Below are positions 33,020 through 43,009 of a stretch of DNA of 64,000 bases, piece by piece (positions within the stretch are counted from its first letter, which is position 1; every line of letters starts with the position of its first letter). The notes under the pieces were generated by a model that did not search any database, was not told the DNA's origin, and saw nothing but the letters and a program-made list of their open reading frames with translations. Both the position numbers and the translations under genes were made by a program. The stretch is from Odobenus rosmarus divergens (Eukaryota; Chordata; Mammalia; Carnivora; Odobenidae), in the NCBI RefSeq assembly GCF_000321225.1, contig NW_004450464.1, forward strand, positions 1,475,567-1,539,566, read 5' to 3'.

Positions 33020-34260
33020 GCACATTAGGATAACAGGTCATTATGCCATCTTGAATTCCTCCAACAGGGAGCTTTAGCAGAGCAAAAGTGCAAGAAAAAC
33101 CTGCCTGTTAAGAGTGAAATTTTGCTGGAGATGTGTGCCCGTGAACCTTCACTCAGGCGGAGGCTGCTGAAGGGAGATGAAATGTCAGTAGCAGACCTGG
33201 CTGGCCAGGTTGAAATGCAGGCCATAGGATTCCTCTCAGGGACGGCAGGTAGTGGAGTGAGCAGAGACTGAAGGCGCTGTGCTGAGGTCTGTTTCACCGT
33301 GGACTGTTGCAGAGCTGAGAGGAGGCATTGCTTCTCTAAACCACTTGGCAGGGCATAGCCTTTACCCATCCCTCCGTCTCTCCCTCCCTCCCCTCTCCCC
33401 ATGCTCCCACCCCTCCCCACCCCACTTTTAGCAAACGGGTAGAGAAGTAAGTGGCTAAGAAAACAAACTATAGGGCTAAGAGAGAAGGCATGGTATACTT
33501 GACATTTCACTTTTAAAATATTTTAATAATGCAGCTTTATATACTCCTTCACTGCCAACTTCTGAGTTCTACCCTCCATGCAAAACTGAGCTGAAAATAT
33601 TTAAATCTAAAGCTTAAAATGGGAGATGGGGAGATACTGTGCATGTAAAAATATGGTTAAAGAATCTTTGCAATGTTTTTAATCCCTTGGTACTTATTTC
33701 ATGCATATGTTTAAGAGCTATTGGAAGGGAAAATTTAATATTTTATTTTCCCAATTATAGAGTTGTATTTTGCTGCCATGAAGATACCCTAGGCTTTGCT
33801 TTATTGGATCATTAATTAGCACTTTGAATGGTTAAAGGGGCTTACTCAGTACACATGTATCTTGCAACACACAAGAGGTGTATATTAATGAAAGACTAAA
33901 ACATACCCTGGAGTCCCTTATTGCCCATATTAAAACATTTATAAATGGGACTTTAATTTAAAGGGCTGCTAAAATGAAAATGAAATGCTATATTGATTCT
34001 CAGGCCAGATGCTCTCTAGAAAACGCAGTGTGTTTTATTCCCACTGCAGATTATAACTTCAAGTCTGCCCTGGACGTACTCACAGATAATTCTCCGAGGA
34101 CTAAATGTAAGCATGCAAGCATCCCTAGAATGACTTTGACTTTCGTACACTAGGTGGCAGAGGGTTTCCAGGAATATCTTTCTGTATCAAGTGCCATCGT
34201 TTGGTTTAGCTTTGCAACCGAAGACAAAAAAATTATTAAAGTTTTGTTTTTCAGCAGTGG
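33020..34260. other. Low-repeat, GC-richer patch; candidate regulatory DNA
   Basis: No recognised repeat. The 33.03-33.45 kb part is GC-richer than its AT-rich surroundings and ends in a C-rich tract (33361-33425). The longest open frame of the window, 161 codons, lies on the minus strand at 33025-33510. Its Gly/Arg-rich centre (GRGGSMGRGEGGRDGGMGKG) is the translation of that C-rich tract, and I recognise no domain, so I do not call it a CDS. The patch also holds the CTCF-like motif at 34147-34163. A regulatory role is inference. Confidence 0.35.
34147..34163 (+). promoter_or_regulatory. CTCF-type motif
   Basis: ACACTAGGTGGCAGAGG closely fits the CTCF core consensus CCASYAGRKGGCRS. The CACTAGGTGGCAG part matches at every position, and only the leading C is replaced by A. 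It lies in repeat-free sequence. Binding cannot be known from sequence alone. Confidence 0.45.
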
Positions 34261-34555
34261 ACTAAGTTTCTCCTTCCTCCTCCTAAATGGGGAAGTATTA
34301 AGTGAAATTTAAGCTGCATGTTTTGTTTTGCTGAATCAAATGAATTTTCCCTCTAGTGAAGGAATTTTTTTCTATATACAGTAGCAGAATTAGGGTTTTG
34401 TTGTTCTTAATTTTTATTTAATTTTATTTTTTACTTTGTTTAATGTCATTTTCTCTTTATTTTAAATTTTATTTTAAAACAACCAGATATCCATTCTTTC
34501 ATAGAATGACTCAGATGAGTATATGTCAGGGGACAATGTCTCATCTTCTTACTAC
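34261..34555. other. Unique AT-rich sequence
   Basis: T-rich stretches, no gene or named repeat recognised. Confidence 0.3.
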
Positions 34556-34570
34556 ACTTCTTTATTTTTT

Positions 34571-34777
34571 ATTTTTTTTATTTTTTTAAAGATTCCATTT
34601 ATTTATTTGAGAGAATGAGAGAGAGAGAGAGAGAGAGCATGAGAGGGGGTTGGGTCAGAGGGAGAAGCAGACTCCCCGCTGAGCAGGGAGCCCGATGTGG
34701 GACTCGATCCCGGGACTCCAGAATCATGACCTGAGCCGAAGGCAGTCGCTTAACCAACTGAGCCACCCAGGCGCCCT
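34571..34777 (-). mobile_element. Carnivore SINE, minus strand, inside or beside a MIR
   Basis: Left end TTTAAAGATTCCATTTATTT with a GA-repeat expansion (about 34613-34638). Right end GAGCCACCCAGGCGCCC. A perfect 15-base TSD (ACTTCTTTATTTTTT) lies at 34556-34570 and 34778-34792. Confidence 0.95.
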
Positions 34778-34792
34778 ACTTCTTTATTTTTT

Positions 34793-34945
34793 AAAGACCT
34801 TTCACATGAATTATGCTGTTGGATCCTTACAATGACCCTGGGATATATTGTCTTCCTTTTACAGAACAGGAAATAAAGTTTAGGCAAGTTCTCCAAGATT
34901 GAGTAGTAAATTGTAAGAGTAGACCCAAAATACTGCTGCATTGTT
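34793..34945 (-). repeat. MIR SINE fragment, minus strand
   Basis: TCACATGAATTATGCTGTTGG, CCTTACAATGACCCTGGG, TTCCTTTTACAGAACAGG and AAATAAAGTTTAGGCAAG follow the antisense MIR order. Confidence 0.6.
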
Positions 34946-35256
34946 TTTCATTCTTACTTTCTACTTGGGCACAAGGAAATTCAATAGAAAATTTAACTAA
35001 AAGTGAGCTAGAAGCTTTAAGTATATTAATTAGGGGAAGTGGGAAATGGAAATACTGTTTTTTAAAAACTGGCATATACACACTATTTAGTAAAAATAAA
35101 AGGGGGGGGGAGAGAAAGAAACCAAGCAAATAAACTGACTTATTTAAAAATATTACCAGCCGTACCCCAAATTATCAGAATTTTATGTTACATCAAAATG
35201 CTTATTTGCACCATTTATGTGGATTTATTTATAGTAGAGTTCCAATGAACTCAATG
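34946..35256. other. Unique sequence with a G run
   Basis: A nine-base or longer G run lies at 35102-35110 next to an A-rich segment. No gene recognised. Confidence 0.35.
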
Positions 35257-35273
35257 CATGTTCCTTTTTTTGG

Positions 35274-35453
35274 AAGATTTTATTTATTTGACAGAGAGAG
35301 AGAGAGGGCACAAGCAGGGGGAATGGCAGGCAGAGGGAGAAGCAGGCTCCCTGCTGAGCAAGAAGCCCGATGTGGGGCTCGATCCCAGGATGCTGGGATC
35401 ATGACCTGAGCCGAAGGCAGCCACTTAACCGACTGAGCCACCCAGGCGCCCCT
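35274..35453 (-). mobile_element. Carnivore SINE, minus strand, young
   Basis: Left end AAGATTTTATTTATTTGACAG, right end GAGCCACCCAGGCGCCCC. A perfect 17-base TSD (CATGTTCCTTTTTTTGG) lies at 35257-35273 and 35454-35470. The frames at 35185-35409 and 35370-35570 include SINE translation. Confidence 0.95.
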
Positions 35454-35504
35454 CATGTTCCTTTTTTTGGGTGTTGTGTTGTAAGAGAAGAGTACTTTTT
35501 GTTA

Positions 35505-35640
35505 CAGATCAATGCTTCTCCAAGCCTGTTTTTCAGACCAACTAATAGCGATTCACCTGGAGTTTATTAAGAATGCAGATTTCTAGGTCCTATTCTAGTC
35601 CTAATTAATTGTAGTCATTGAAAATTAACCCAATTATTTT
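35505..35640 (+). mobile_element. MER5-like hAT DNA-transposon fragment
   Basis: AATGCTTCTCCAAGCCTG, TTTCAGACCAACTAATAGCG, ATTCACCTGGAGTTTATTAAG and AATGCAGATTTCTAGGTCC follow the left half of MER5A (GGTTCTCAAAGTGTGG, CCAGACCAGCAGCATC, TCACCTGGGAACTTGTTAG, AATGCAAATTCTCAGG). Confidence 0.6.
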
Positions 35641-38397
35641 CATTTTCAAAAAGCATCTGAAATTTGGCCACTAACTTTTTTTTTGTCCACTAACTTTTGA
35701 AAAGCAATAAATTTTACTTTTTTTTAAATATAATATAGATACAAGTAAAAGTTACCTAAACAGAGTTATGATAATTCTAAATCTCCTTTTCAGATATCAT
35801 AAATTATCACATAAATTTTATTCCATGTGAAAAGTGATTACATTATAAATCAATAAGTTAAGCTTGAAAATAAAGGAAATTGCCCCCCCACACACACATG
35901 TACATAGAGAAGGCACATTGCAACGGAAGGTTTTCTTTTCTAGGTAAAATTTATAAATGTTCTCAATCAAAATTAGTTAATTAGGCAACATTATTCTTTG
36001 GAAAATAATTTGAAAAGAACCAAAAATTTTTTTTTTCTGTTACTCATTTTTACCTCTGATTCCTAAGTGATCTAAGAACCAGCCATTTTACTTCCCTGTA
36101 CTTGTTTTCGAGTAAATTTGGCAGATTTAATTACTGGTGGTAATATTGGTATTTTTGAGGGATAACAGTCTGTTTTGCATTTTAGTGAATAATTATAAAT
36201 ACACACGTGTCAAATGAATTGATCAAGTAAACAATATAGGCATAAGTGTGAAGAAAACCAATCAAGTGGAAGATCAATCATACAAAGAAATATTTTCTGG
36301 CATTTGATTTGGGAGATAGAGGAGCAACAAGAAAAATTAAAATTGCAATTAATTTTGGAGATGAAATATTTTTAAAATATTAAGCACTTTTTTTACTGTA
36401 AGATTTTTAAAAGCAATTCATGTAAGTAAATTCTTTGGAGGCACTTGTATAGTTTGCTGTTTCCTGAAAGCGTTTGGCAGCAAAACATTTTCTGCATAGG
36501 TATCTCATGGGATTAGTGTAGTATGGAATAAAGTTTAGAAAATCTGAATTTTTAAGATTACATAAGCAGTGATGAACCACATAATCTGTTCTTCTTAGCC
36601 TGCTTAATATGGTTCTTTCTAGGGGAAACGAATTGTGGATGATTTCAGTACATCTTATTGTAAAAGTTCTAAAACCTCCCCGTCTTCCTTTATCCCAAAG
36701 GCATCGCCATCTGTTTTGCTATAGGGATGATTCTGCTGGCGCTGATTTCATGCCTTCCTGTCATTATTCTGGATTCTGATACATCCCATCTATTGAGAAC
36801 TCAGCTCTCTGCACCTTTGAACTGACACTGATCACATGGAATTAAATCCAAATCTGACTACAAAGCCAGTGTTATTTCTATACATTCTACAATAGTATAA
36901 TTACCGTAATCATTCAGTTGCTATTTTAATTTTATGACCATTGTTAACCAGTACCATAAACATAAAGCAACTTTATACTTACAGTATTTTTGAGAGATTA
37001 CTTCTTTTAAAAAATCTGATAGGAAGTCATTGATTTCCCTGGTACAAATTGCTTTGAATAAAATGCTGCTACAGGGCAAAAGGAAATCATTATTAGCGTC
37101 CGCTACAGTATGAATTGTGTTATATAATCATACTCCAGATAGGAAACCCCAAAATGTTGGTCTCTGCATATGAATCTGTTTATGAAAGTCATAATGATGA
37201 CATCATCTTTCCTCAATGATCTGACAGCATCACAGAAAATGTCTAAGTACACCTTGCGATACTGTTGCTCTCAGAACATTTCCTCGGTGTAACCACAACG
37301 TGGCGCTGCCGTGCCAATGAGTCTCAGCTGATGCTCCAGGACAGTTTTCGGAGTCCAGGGAAATGAAACGGATCAGACACCTTGTGAGCAAGGTGGGAGT
37401 GCAGCACCTGAAAGCTTGCTTTATGGGCTAAACTGGGAAGATCTGTACTTGCAGTAAAGAAAATATTTATAAATGCATTACCTGAGGTGGAGTTAACTAG
37501 CACAGACTCAGAGTAATGCTTGTAGAAGTCCAGGGTATAAATATAAAAAAAAAAGTCTTTTTAGTTTCTATTAAATCATCCTGCCCTATTTCCTAGAACT
37601 GTGAAATCCTGCCCCTCTATATTCAGATGCCTTTTTTAAACATGCATTTCTGTTGTTTTGGAACTAAAGGATAAAGGAACACTGCTAGGGTTATGAAAAA
37701 AATAGGACAACCCAAAATATAGTTAATGAAGAAAATATTTTTGAAGCACTTTAACGCTTGCCAATTTGTACTCTGTGGCAAACTTGTGAAATGGTTTGAA
37801 CATGTATTATTTCTCATGTTCTCCAAATGGGGAAGCAAAGGCCCAGAAAGTTTAAAAAATTTGCCCACATTTAAATCTAGAAGTAGAATCAGCATTAAGG
37901 TCCCATTTGTCCTCTTCTAATTCCAGAATTTCTTCCATTTCTGTTTGGTGTGTTGTCCAACATGCCCAGACTTGCCGTGTTGTTTGTTTCTCTCCATACT
38001 TACTTTTTCCCCCTTTCAGCACTCCTGCTCTGTTCCCCAGCAGATGGAGAGGGTAACTTTCTCAGTTTCACTTCCTCCTGCATTACCACTACTTGTTGGC
38101 ATAATGTAATATATAACTCAACGGCAGGGGTTGAGAAGGAAGAACGCTCTTGTTCTGATTTCTCTGTCCTGGTTTCCAAGAGTATTTTGGTAAAAATACC
38201 TTGACCTCTTTGAACTGCTGTCAAGAAATACAGAGCTCAAATGAAGTCTATACTGTCTCCCACGTATGTTTTGCTTGTTACAAAACGTATTTTGTGCGGT
38301 TGAAGACCAAAGGGTGACTAGCAGACAAATGGCTGCAATTCGAAGCCGAAATTCCAAAGTGGGGCATTTTGATCTGTAGGTGCATATGTTTATTCTT
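35641..38397. other. Long low-repeat stretch, no gene supported
   Basis: About 2.8 kb without a repeat I can name. GC-richer parts lie at 36.65-36.83 and 37.20-37.42 kb. A weaker CTCF-like string, CCACAACGTGGCGCTG, lies at 37293-37308 with one mismatch in the core. The frames at 37623-37895 (-), 37950-38204 (+), 38000-38224 (-) and 38118-38357 (-) overlap each other and lack domains. Confidence 0.35.
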
Positions 38398-38405
38398 TAA
38401 ACCTG

Positions 38406-38639
38406 CGTGCCTGGGTGGCTAAGTTGGTTAAGTGTCTGCCTTCGGCTCGGGTCATCATCCCGGGGTCCTGGGATCGAGCCCCACATCGGGCTCCCTGCTC
38501 AGTGGGGAGCCTGCTTCTACCTCTGCCCTTGCTTAGCCCCCCACCCCCTCGCTGCTTGTGCTCTCTCTCTCACACATAAGCTCTGTCTCATGCTCTCTCT
38601 CCCTCAAATAAATGAATAAAATCTTTAAAAATAAATAAA
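38406..38639 (+). mobile_element. Carnivore SINE (SINEC), long CT segment
   Basis: Head CGTGCCTGGGTGGCTAAG, body AAGTGTCTGCCTTCGGCTCG, an extended CT-rich stretch including CACACATAAGCTC, and tail AAATAAATGAATAAAATC. A short TSD (TAAACCTG) lies at 38398-38405 and 38640-38647. Confidence 0.9.
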
Positions 38640-38647
38640 TAAACCTG

Positions 38648-40049
38648 AAAAAATCCTGAGATTTTGATGACCCCTTATAGTTTGTGCAGGTCTATTTTGA
38701 TCTTCTTGCAGTGATATGCTAAATAGTGTGAAAGGAGCTTTTTGACACATAACACAGGGTTTATATGTGCATGTTTATCTTTATAATTTTTGTTTTTTGC
38801 TGGGAAGACTTCTTTTTCTTTCTTTTTTTTTTTCTTTGGATTACTTTGATGTACCAGTTAGGATCCTGCTGAAAGCTCTCTTGCTTCTCTGGAGCTCTGA
38901 GAAGAGCTTTGTACCTTTGAAATTTTCATTAGCTTTTGACTGACAACCAAGATTTGGGCTGCTGTGGTGCACCTATGCGTTGGCTTGCCAAGTCCCAAAC
39001 GCACGACGGCAAGAACCTCTCCAGCCCTCACTAAAGTAAAGAGCATTTGCAGAACAGAATCCTATTCCTCACTTAGGTGGTTGGTGCAAAGATAGAGTTG
39101 GTCCCGGGCAGTCTGGAAGCCATTAGGGTCAATATCAGAAGCGTCCTCACACCTTTTTCAGGTGAGGGCTGGGGGAAGGTTAGGAGGAAGGGGCACACGA
39201 GGTTTGCCAAATATTAAACAGAAAGGGAGATATTTAGAGAAGGTCCCAAACACTGGCCTTATTCAAATTCCTTCCAGTATCTCCTTGTGTAGAGGCAAGA
39301 CATTTTGGGTTAGAAATAACTAACCAATTTAGAAGAGAAAATTAATTTTAAAAAGTACAGTTTTTTTGTTTTTTGGTTTTTGAAATTTAGCTAATAATAG
39401 CATTTAAAGTACCTCCTCCCCCAAGAGTTAAATCCTATCAATGTATGTACTGGTTTTGGTTTTGTTTGGTTGTTTTTTTTTATACTGGTTTTGATAAGAT
39501 AATCGATATTTAGGCTAAGGTTTTTAGCTTATCTTAACTGAAAGGCTTAATGTAACTTTTAGGAATACTTAAAAGTACTCTTGAAATTCTGTCACATGAA
39601 CATCTATATTTATACCTATTTCTCTTTATGTCTCTATAGACATAGATCCACGTCCATATCTGTCTCCCATTTAAAGGCTTCATAAATTCACTTTTAACAG
39701 GGTATGTGAGGCAAAGGAATCTGCTGCATAATATTCTGTATTTTTACAAATAAAATATTGAAATTCATCCTCAGCTTCTTGTTGGAATGCAGGGGAGTTT
39801 TGATTGCTGATGTTTAACCATCACTTTACTTGTTGACTGAATGCTATCAGTCAGAAAACTATCACTCATTGCCGCATTCTTCCAGAAGAATTCAGCTAGT
39901 TTACCTAGCTGAATGATGTTACGCCATCTAAGTGCTCTGGTCCTCAGAGGGATCGATAAGGGCTAAGTTTGCCAGAAAGGGCATCGTTTAATAAATATTT
40001 AATTATGGTTTACTGGGTGTAATTTGTGTCTGACAATACCGGATGCCAT
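38648..40049. other. Unique sequence with T-rich tracts
   Basis: T-rich tracts at 38811-38835 and 39362-39382. The frame at 38858-39046 (-) has no recognised domain. No gene supported. Confidence 0.35.
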
Positions 40050-40205
40050 ATGCACCCTTCTTCCACTGTAAACTCTTCATGGGCAAGGACTGTGTTAGTC
40101 TTGTGCAAATTTGTGTGTCCTCTGCATATGACACACAAATCAGGCATTGGAAAGTATTTGTTGAATGAATGCATGCATATGCAGCAAATGCATAAATGAA
40201 TGTCT
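40050..40205 (+). repeat. L2 LINE 3' end, sense
   Basis: ACTGTAAACTCTTCATGGGC, AAGGACTGTGTTAGTCTTG, AATTTGTGTGTCCTCTGC and AAAGTATTTGTTGAATGAATG match the L2 end (GACTGTAAGCTCCTTGAGGGC, AGGGACTGTGTCTTG, AAATGTTTGTTGAATGAATG). Confidence 0.75.
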
Positions 40206-41250
40206 ATAGAAGAATTGTAGGAGATGCTTTTTTTCCCCCAAGGAGATTCTTCTTTCTTCCCTTAATAAGGAAGCTATGCCTAGACAAATAGCATGGGTTA
40301 GAGGACCCTGAGGGTCCAGATGGATTTAGTTTCGAAGACGGAAGAGATGCTGTCAATGGGGTTACTCATTGCTGGTTCTCATTTAGTCTAGTGTAAGAAA
40401 GGGTGAATTCACCCAGCACTGAAATCAAGGGGAAGATAATTAACTGCTTATTCATTTATATGCCTTCATCCCAGGAACCAGCTGTTTCATGGATCATATT
40501 TTATTACAATTTTTATTTATAGTATGTCTTTGCAAGAAAAACATCCGGTGCAACAGAGCTCAGCAGTTGGTGTGTAATAATGCATATTTTATAGCCATAC
40601 AGAAGACACTGTATAAGTTACCCGAAAAAAGCCAGGGTGCCAGATCCTCTTGCCCCTTTTAAAAGCCGTGGAGGATTTCTCCTGGGGTTTTTGGGTGTGG
40701 TAGAATGGAAAGCTGATTCAGCTGGAGGTTAGCCAGCATGGACCTGAGTCCTTACCCTACCTCTTTGGAGCAGTGTGGCCTCAGTGAATTCACCTGGGTG
40801 TGGCTTGGTTAAAACTTGCCTCAAAGACAAGGTGAGGAGAGAAAGATGTCAAGTATGTGTACTCAGAACTTCTCTCTTTTCCTGTCTCTCCTTTGTGTAT
40901 TTGTTGTTGTTCTGAAAGCCTACTCATCCAATTTAGGAATTAATCCCATTAGGATTATTTTACCTGTCCTAGTTTTGGATTTTTACTTGTTTTTGAGCAC
41001 TTTGTGGGAAGGTCCCTATCCTGTAACTATTCCATTTTATTTTGTAATAAACTTCAAAATACCAGAATAAAATGCCATCTCTAGATATATTTTTCTGTCT
41101 TTAGGCATAGGGATTGCACACCCTTGAATTACGAATGAATGGATTTTACATAGCATTTTCACAGTATCTAACTGAAATGAATTGTTTTTATAATGTAGTA
41201 TAGTCCAAAAAGAACAAATATTACAAAATGTAAAGAGTCAGGGTAAAGTA
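40206..41250. other. Unique sequence
   Basis: No gene or repeat recognised. The frame at 40816-41070 (+, 84 codons) is hydrophobic and F/L-rich with no homology I recognise. Confidence 0.35.
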
Positions 41251-41251
41251 A

Positions 41252-41576
41252 CAGTTGACCCTTGAACAACATGAGGGTTAGAAATACCCCCCACACACAG
41301 TTGAAAATCAGTGTATAACTTTGACTCCCCAAAAACTTAACTACCAATAGCTTATGGTTGACTGAAAGCCTTATTGATAACATAAGCAGTCGATTAACAC
41401 ATATTTTGTGTTATATCTATTATATACAATATTCTTACAATATAGTAAAAAGAAAATGTTATTAAGAAAATCACAAGGAAAATACATTTATAGTTCTGTA
41501 TCGCATTTATCAAAAACAAAATCTGTGTATAATTGAACCTGCTTAGCTCAAACCCATGTTGTCCAAGGGTCAACTG
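41252..41576. mobile_element. MER2/Tigger-type DNA transposon (non-autonomous)
   Basis: It begins CAGTTGACCCTTGAACAAC and ends with the inverted copy GTCCAAGGGTCAACTG, with internal text TAACTTTGACTCCCC, AAACTTAACTACC and AGTCGATTAACACATATTTTG. The length of about 325 and the family wording fit MER2 (a mariner/Tigger MITE). A TA follows at 41577-41578, and GTA precedes it with one extra A, consistent with TA target duplication. It has no transposase of its own. Confidence 0.8.
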
Positions 41577-41578
41577 TA

Positions 41579-41912
41579 CATCTTTTGAAACACTTCATCT
41601 ATTTTGCATGCTTCCAGAGAAGCTTGTGGAAATGTGCTGTTACATCTGTAGATGGCACCATTGCACCAGATGGATTAAAACCACAGCGAGGTATTCGAGA
41701 TCTTTCCAGAACAGTCAACCTGTTTAGTGTCAAATGTAGCCTGAAGAATCCACGACACCAGTTTTTGAATTCGGGGAATGATGTCTGGGAAGAAGATACG
41801 CATTTTTGAGGGAAAAAATGTGAAAAATCAAGGACAACCTGATGGGTTCTGTAGTAATTGTTTCCATTTTTAGGAAGTATTTTAGAGGAGAAAAGACAGT
41901 CGAAAGATCCAG
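41579..41912. other. Unrecognised open stretch next to MER2
   Basis: Two plus frames are open (41533-41727 and 41585-41809). The second runs, after the MER2 boundary, through SVDGTIAPDGLKPQRGIRD and VNLFSVKCSLKNPRHQ. The residues look less biased than most AT-rich chance frames here, and a CTTCCAG acceptor-like string precedes AGAAGC at about 41611-41618. I do not recognise the protein and see no clear donor or poly(A) tail, so it may be chance or an old processed pseudogene. Confidence 0.2.
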
Positions 41913-41924
41913 TTGGGAGGCTTC

Positions 41925-42148
41925 CCCCCCTTTTTTTTAATGTTTATTTAAATTCCACTTAGTTAACATACAGTATAATATTAGTTTCAGGTGTACAATA
42001 TAGTGATTCAACAGTTCCTTACATCACCTGGTGCTCATCAGGACAAGTGCCCTCCTTAATCCCCATCACCTGTTTCAGACATTCCCCCTACCCCCCTCCT
42101 CTGGGAACCATCAGTTTGTTCTCTATAGTTAAGAGTCTGTTTGTTGGA
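41925..42148 (-). mobile_element. Short L1 3'-UTR insertion, antisense
   Basis: CC/T-rich start, then AATGTTTATTTAAATTCC, ACTTAGTTAACATACAGTA, TTTCAGGTGTACAATATAG, CATCACCTGGTGCTCATC and CTATAGTTAAGAGTCTG. The flanking repeats TTGGGAGGCTTC (41913-41924) and TTGGGAAGGCTTC (42149-42161) are a TSD with one indel. Confidence 0.85.
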
Positions 42149-42161
42149 TTGGGAAGGCTTC

Positions 42162-43009
42162 ACTTTTATTTTCTAGAAACATTTAATTAAACTGCAGAGG
42201 ACCACAGGTAATTGGACTTACAGTGATTAATGTCAGTCCTTAACCACTCAAAATAAAATTTGGTAATCTTCCCTGTCCCTCCAGTGTACTTTATGTGATA
42301 AAGAAATTTTTATTCATTTTTTTCATTTTCCTATGACTAGTTTTCTTTCTAGCTTATGTAAACTGTTCACTTTTTTTTTTCTTTAAGAAAAACGTATGAT
42401 TGGATTTATGTGTTTATAATCCTGGTCAGGGTAGTAACATTTCAATTTTTACATACACTTTTGTGGTTTATGAGTCGTTAAGGGAAATTTCACCTAAAAG
42501 AGTGTTTTTGTAAACTCATTATTGGGATACATTATTGGGATAAATTGTGCAGTCTTGTTGTAGAAATTAACATCTGAGGAATGCTTTTAACCAAATGCAA
42601 TTGATATATAACATGGGGAAGTTGTTTATTTTTTGTTATAAATTGTAGTTGATTGAGAGAAATTTAAAGATAAACACCATGTTGTTTGCTCCTGATATCT
42701 GTCAATTCTTTATTTTTAAATTATTGTGTATCAGAATGTCCAATGGCCTGCATAGCACAACTACTGGGCCTATCTGCTTTCAACAAATTGCTCTGGGACA
42801 AATATTGCATCAGACCTCATTGATACAATAGCAGACAACACTCAACTTTTCATCTTTCTTTCTGTTATGAATGGTGGGACTTCTTTGTAATTGATATTGT
42901 TAAAATGATCCTACTCAAGTAATTGTTACATAAATGACCATAGCTACAATTATGTAGTCATTATAGTTCTAAGATTATTTATATTATCATTAAATGCAAC
43001 ACGTAGCAT
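42162..43009. other. Unique AT-rich sequence
   Basis: Nothing recognised. The short frame at 42649-42831 (+) has no family match. Confidence 0.3.

Noticed and set aside
33025..33510. 161-codon minus-strand frame as a protein-coding gene
   Set aside because: No recognised domain, a Gly/Arg-rich centre explained by a C-rich DNA tract, and no exon or splice support. Kept only as a low-confidence finding.
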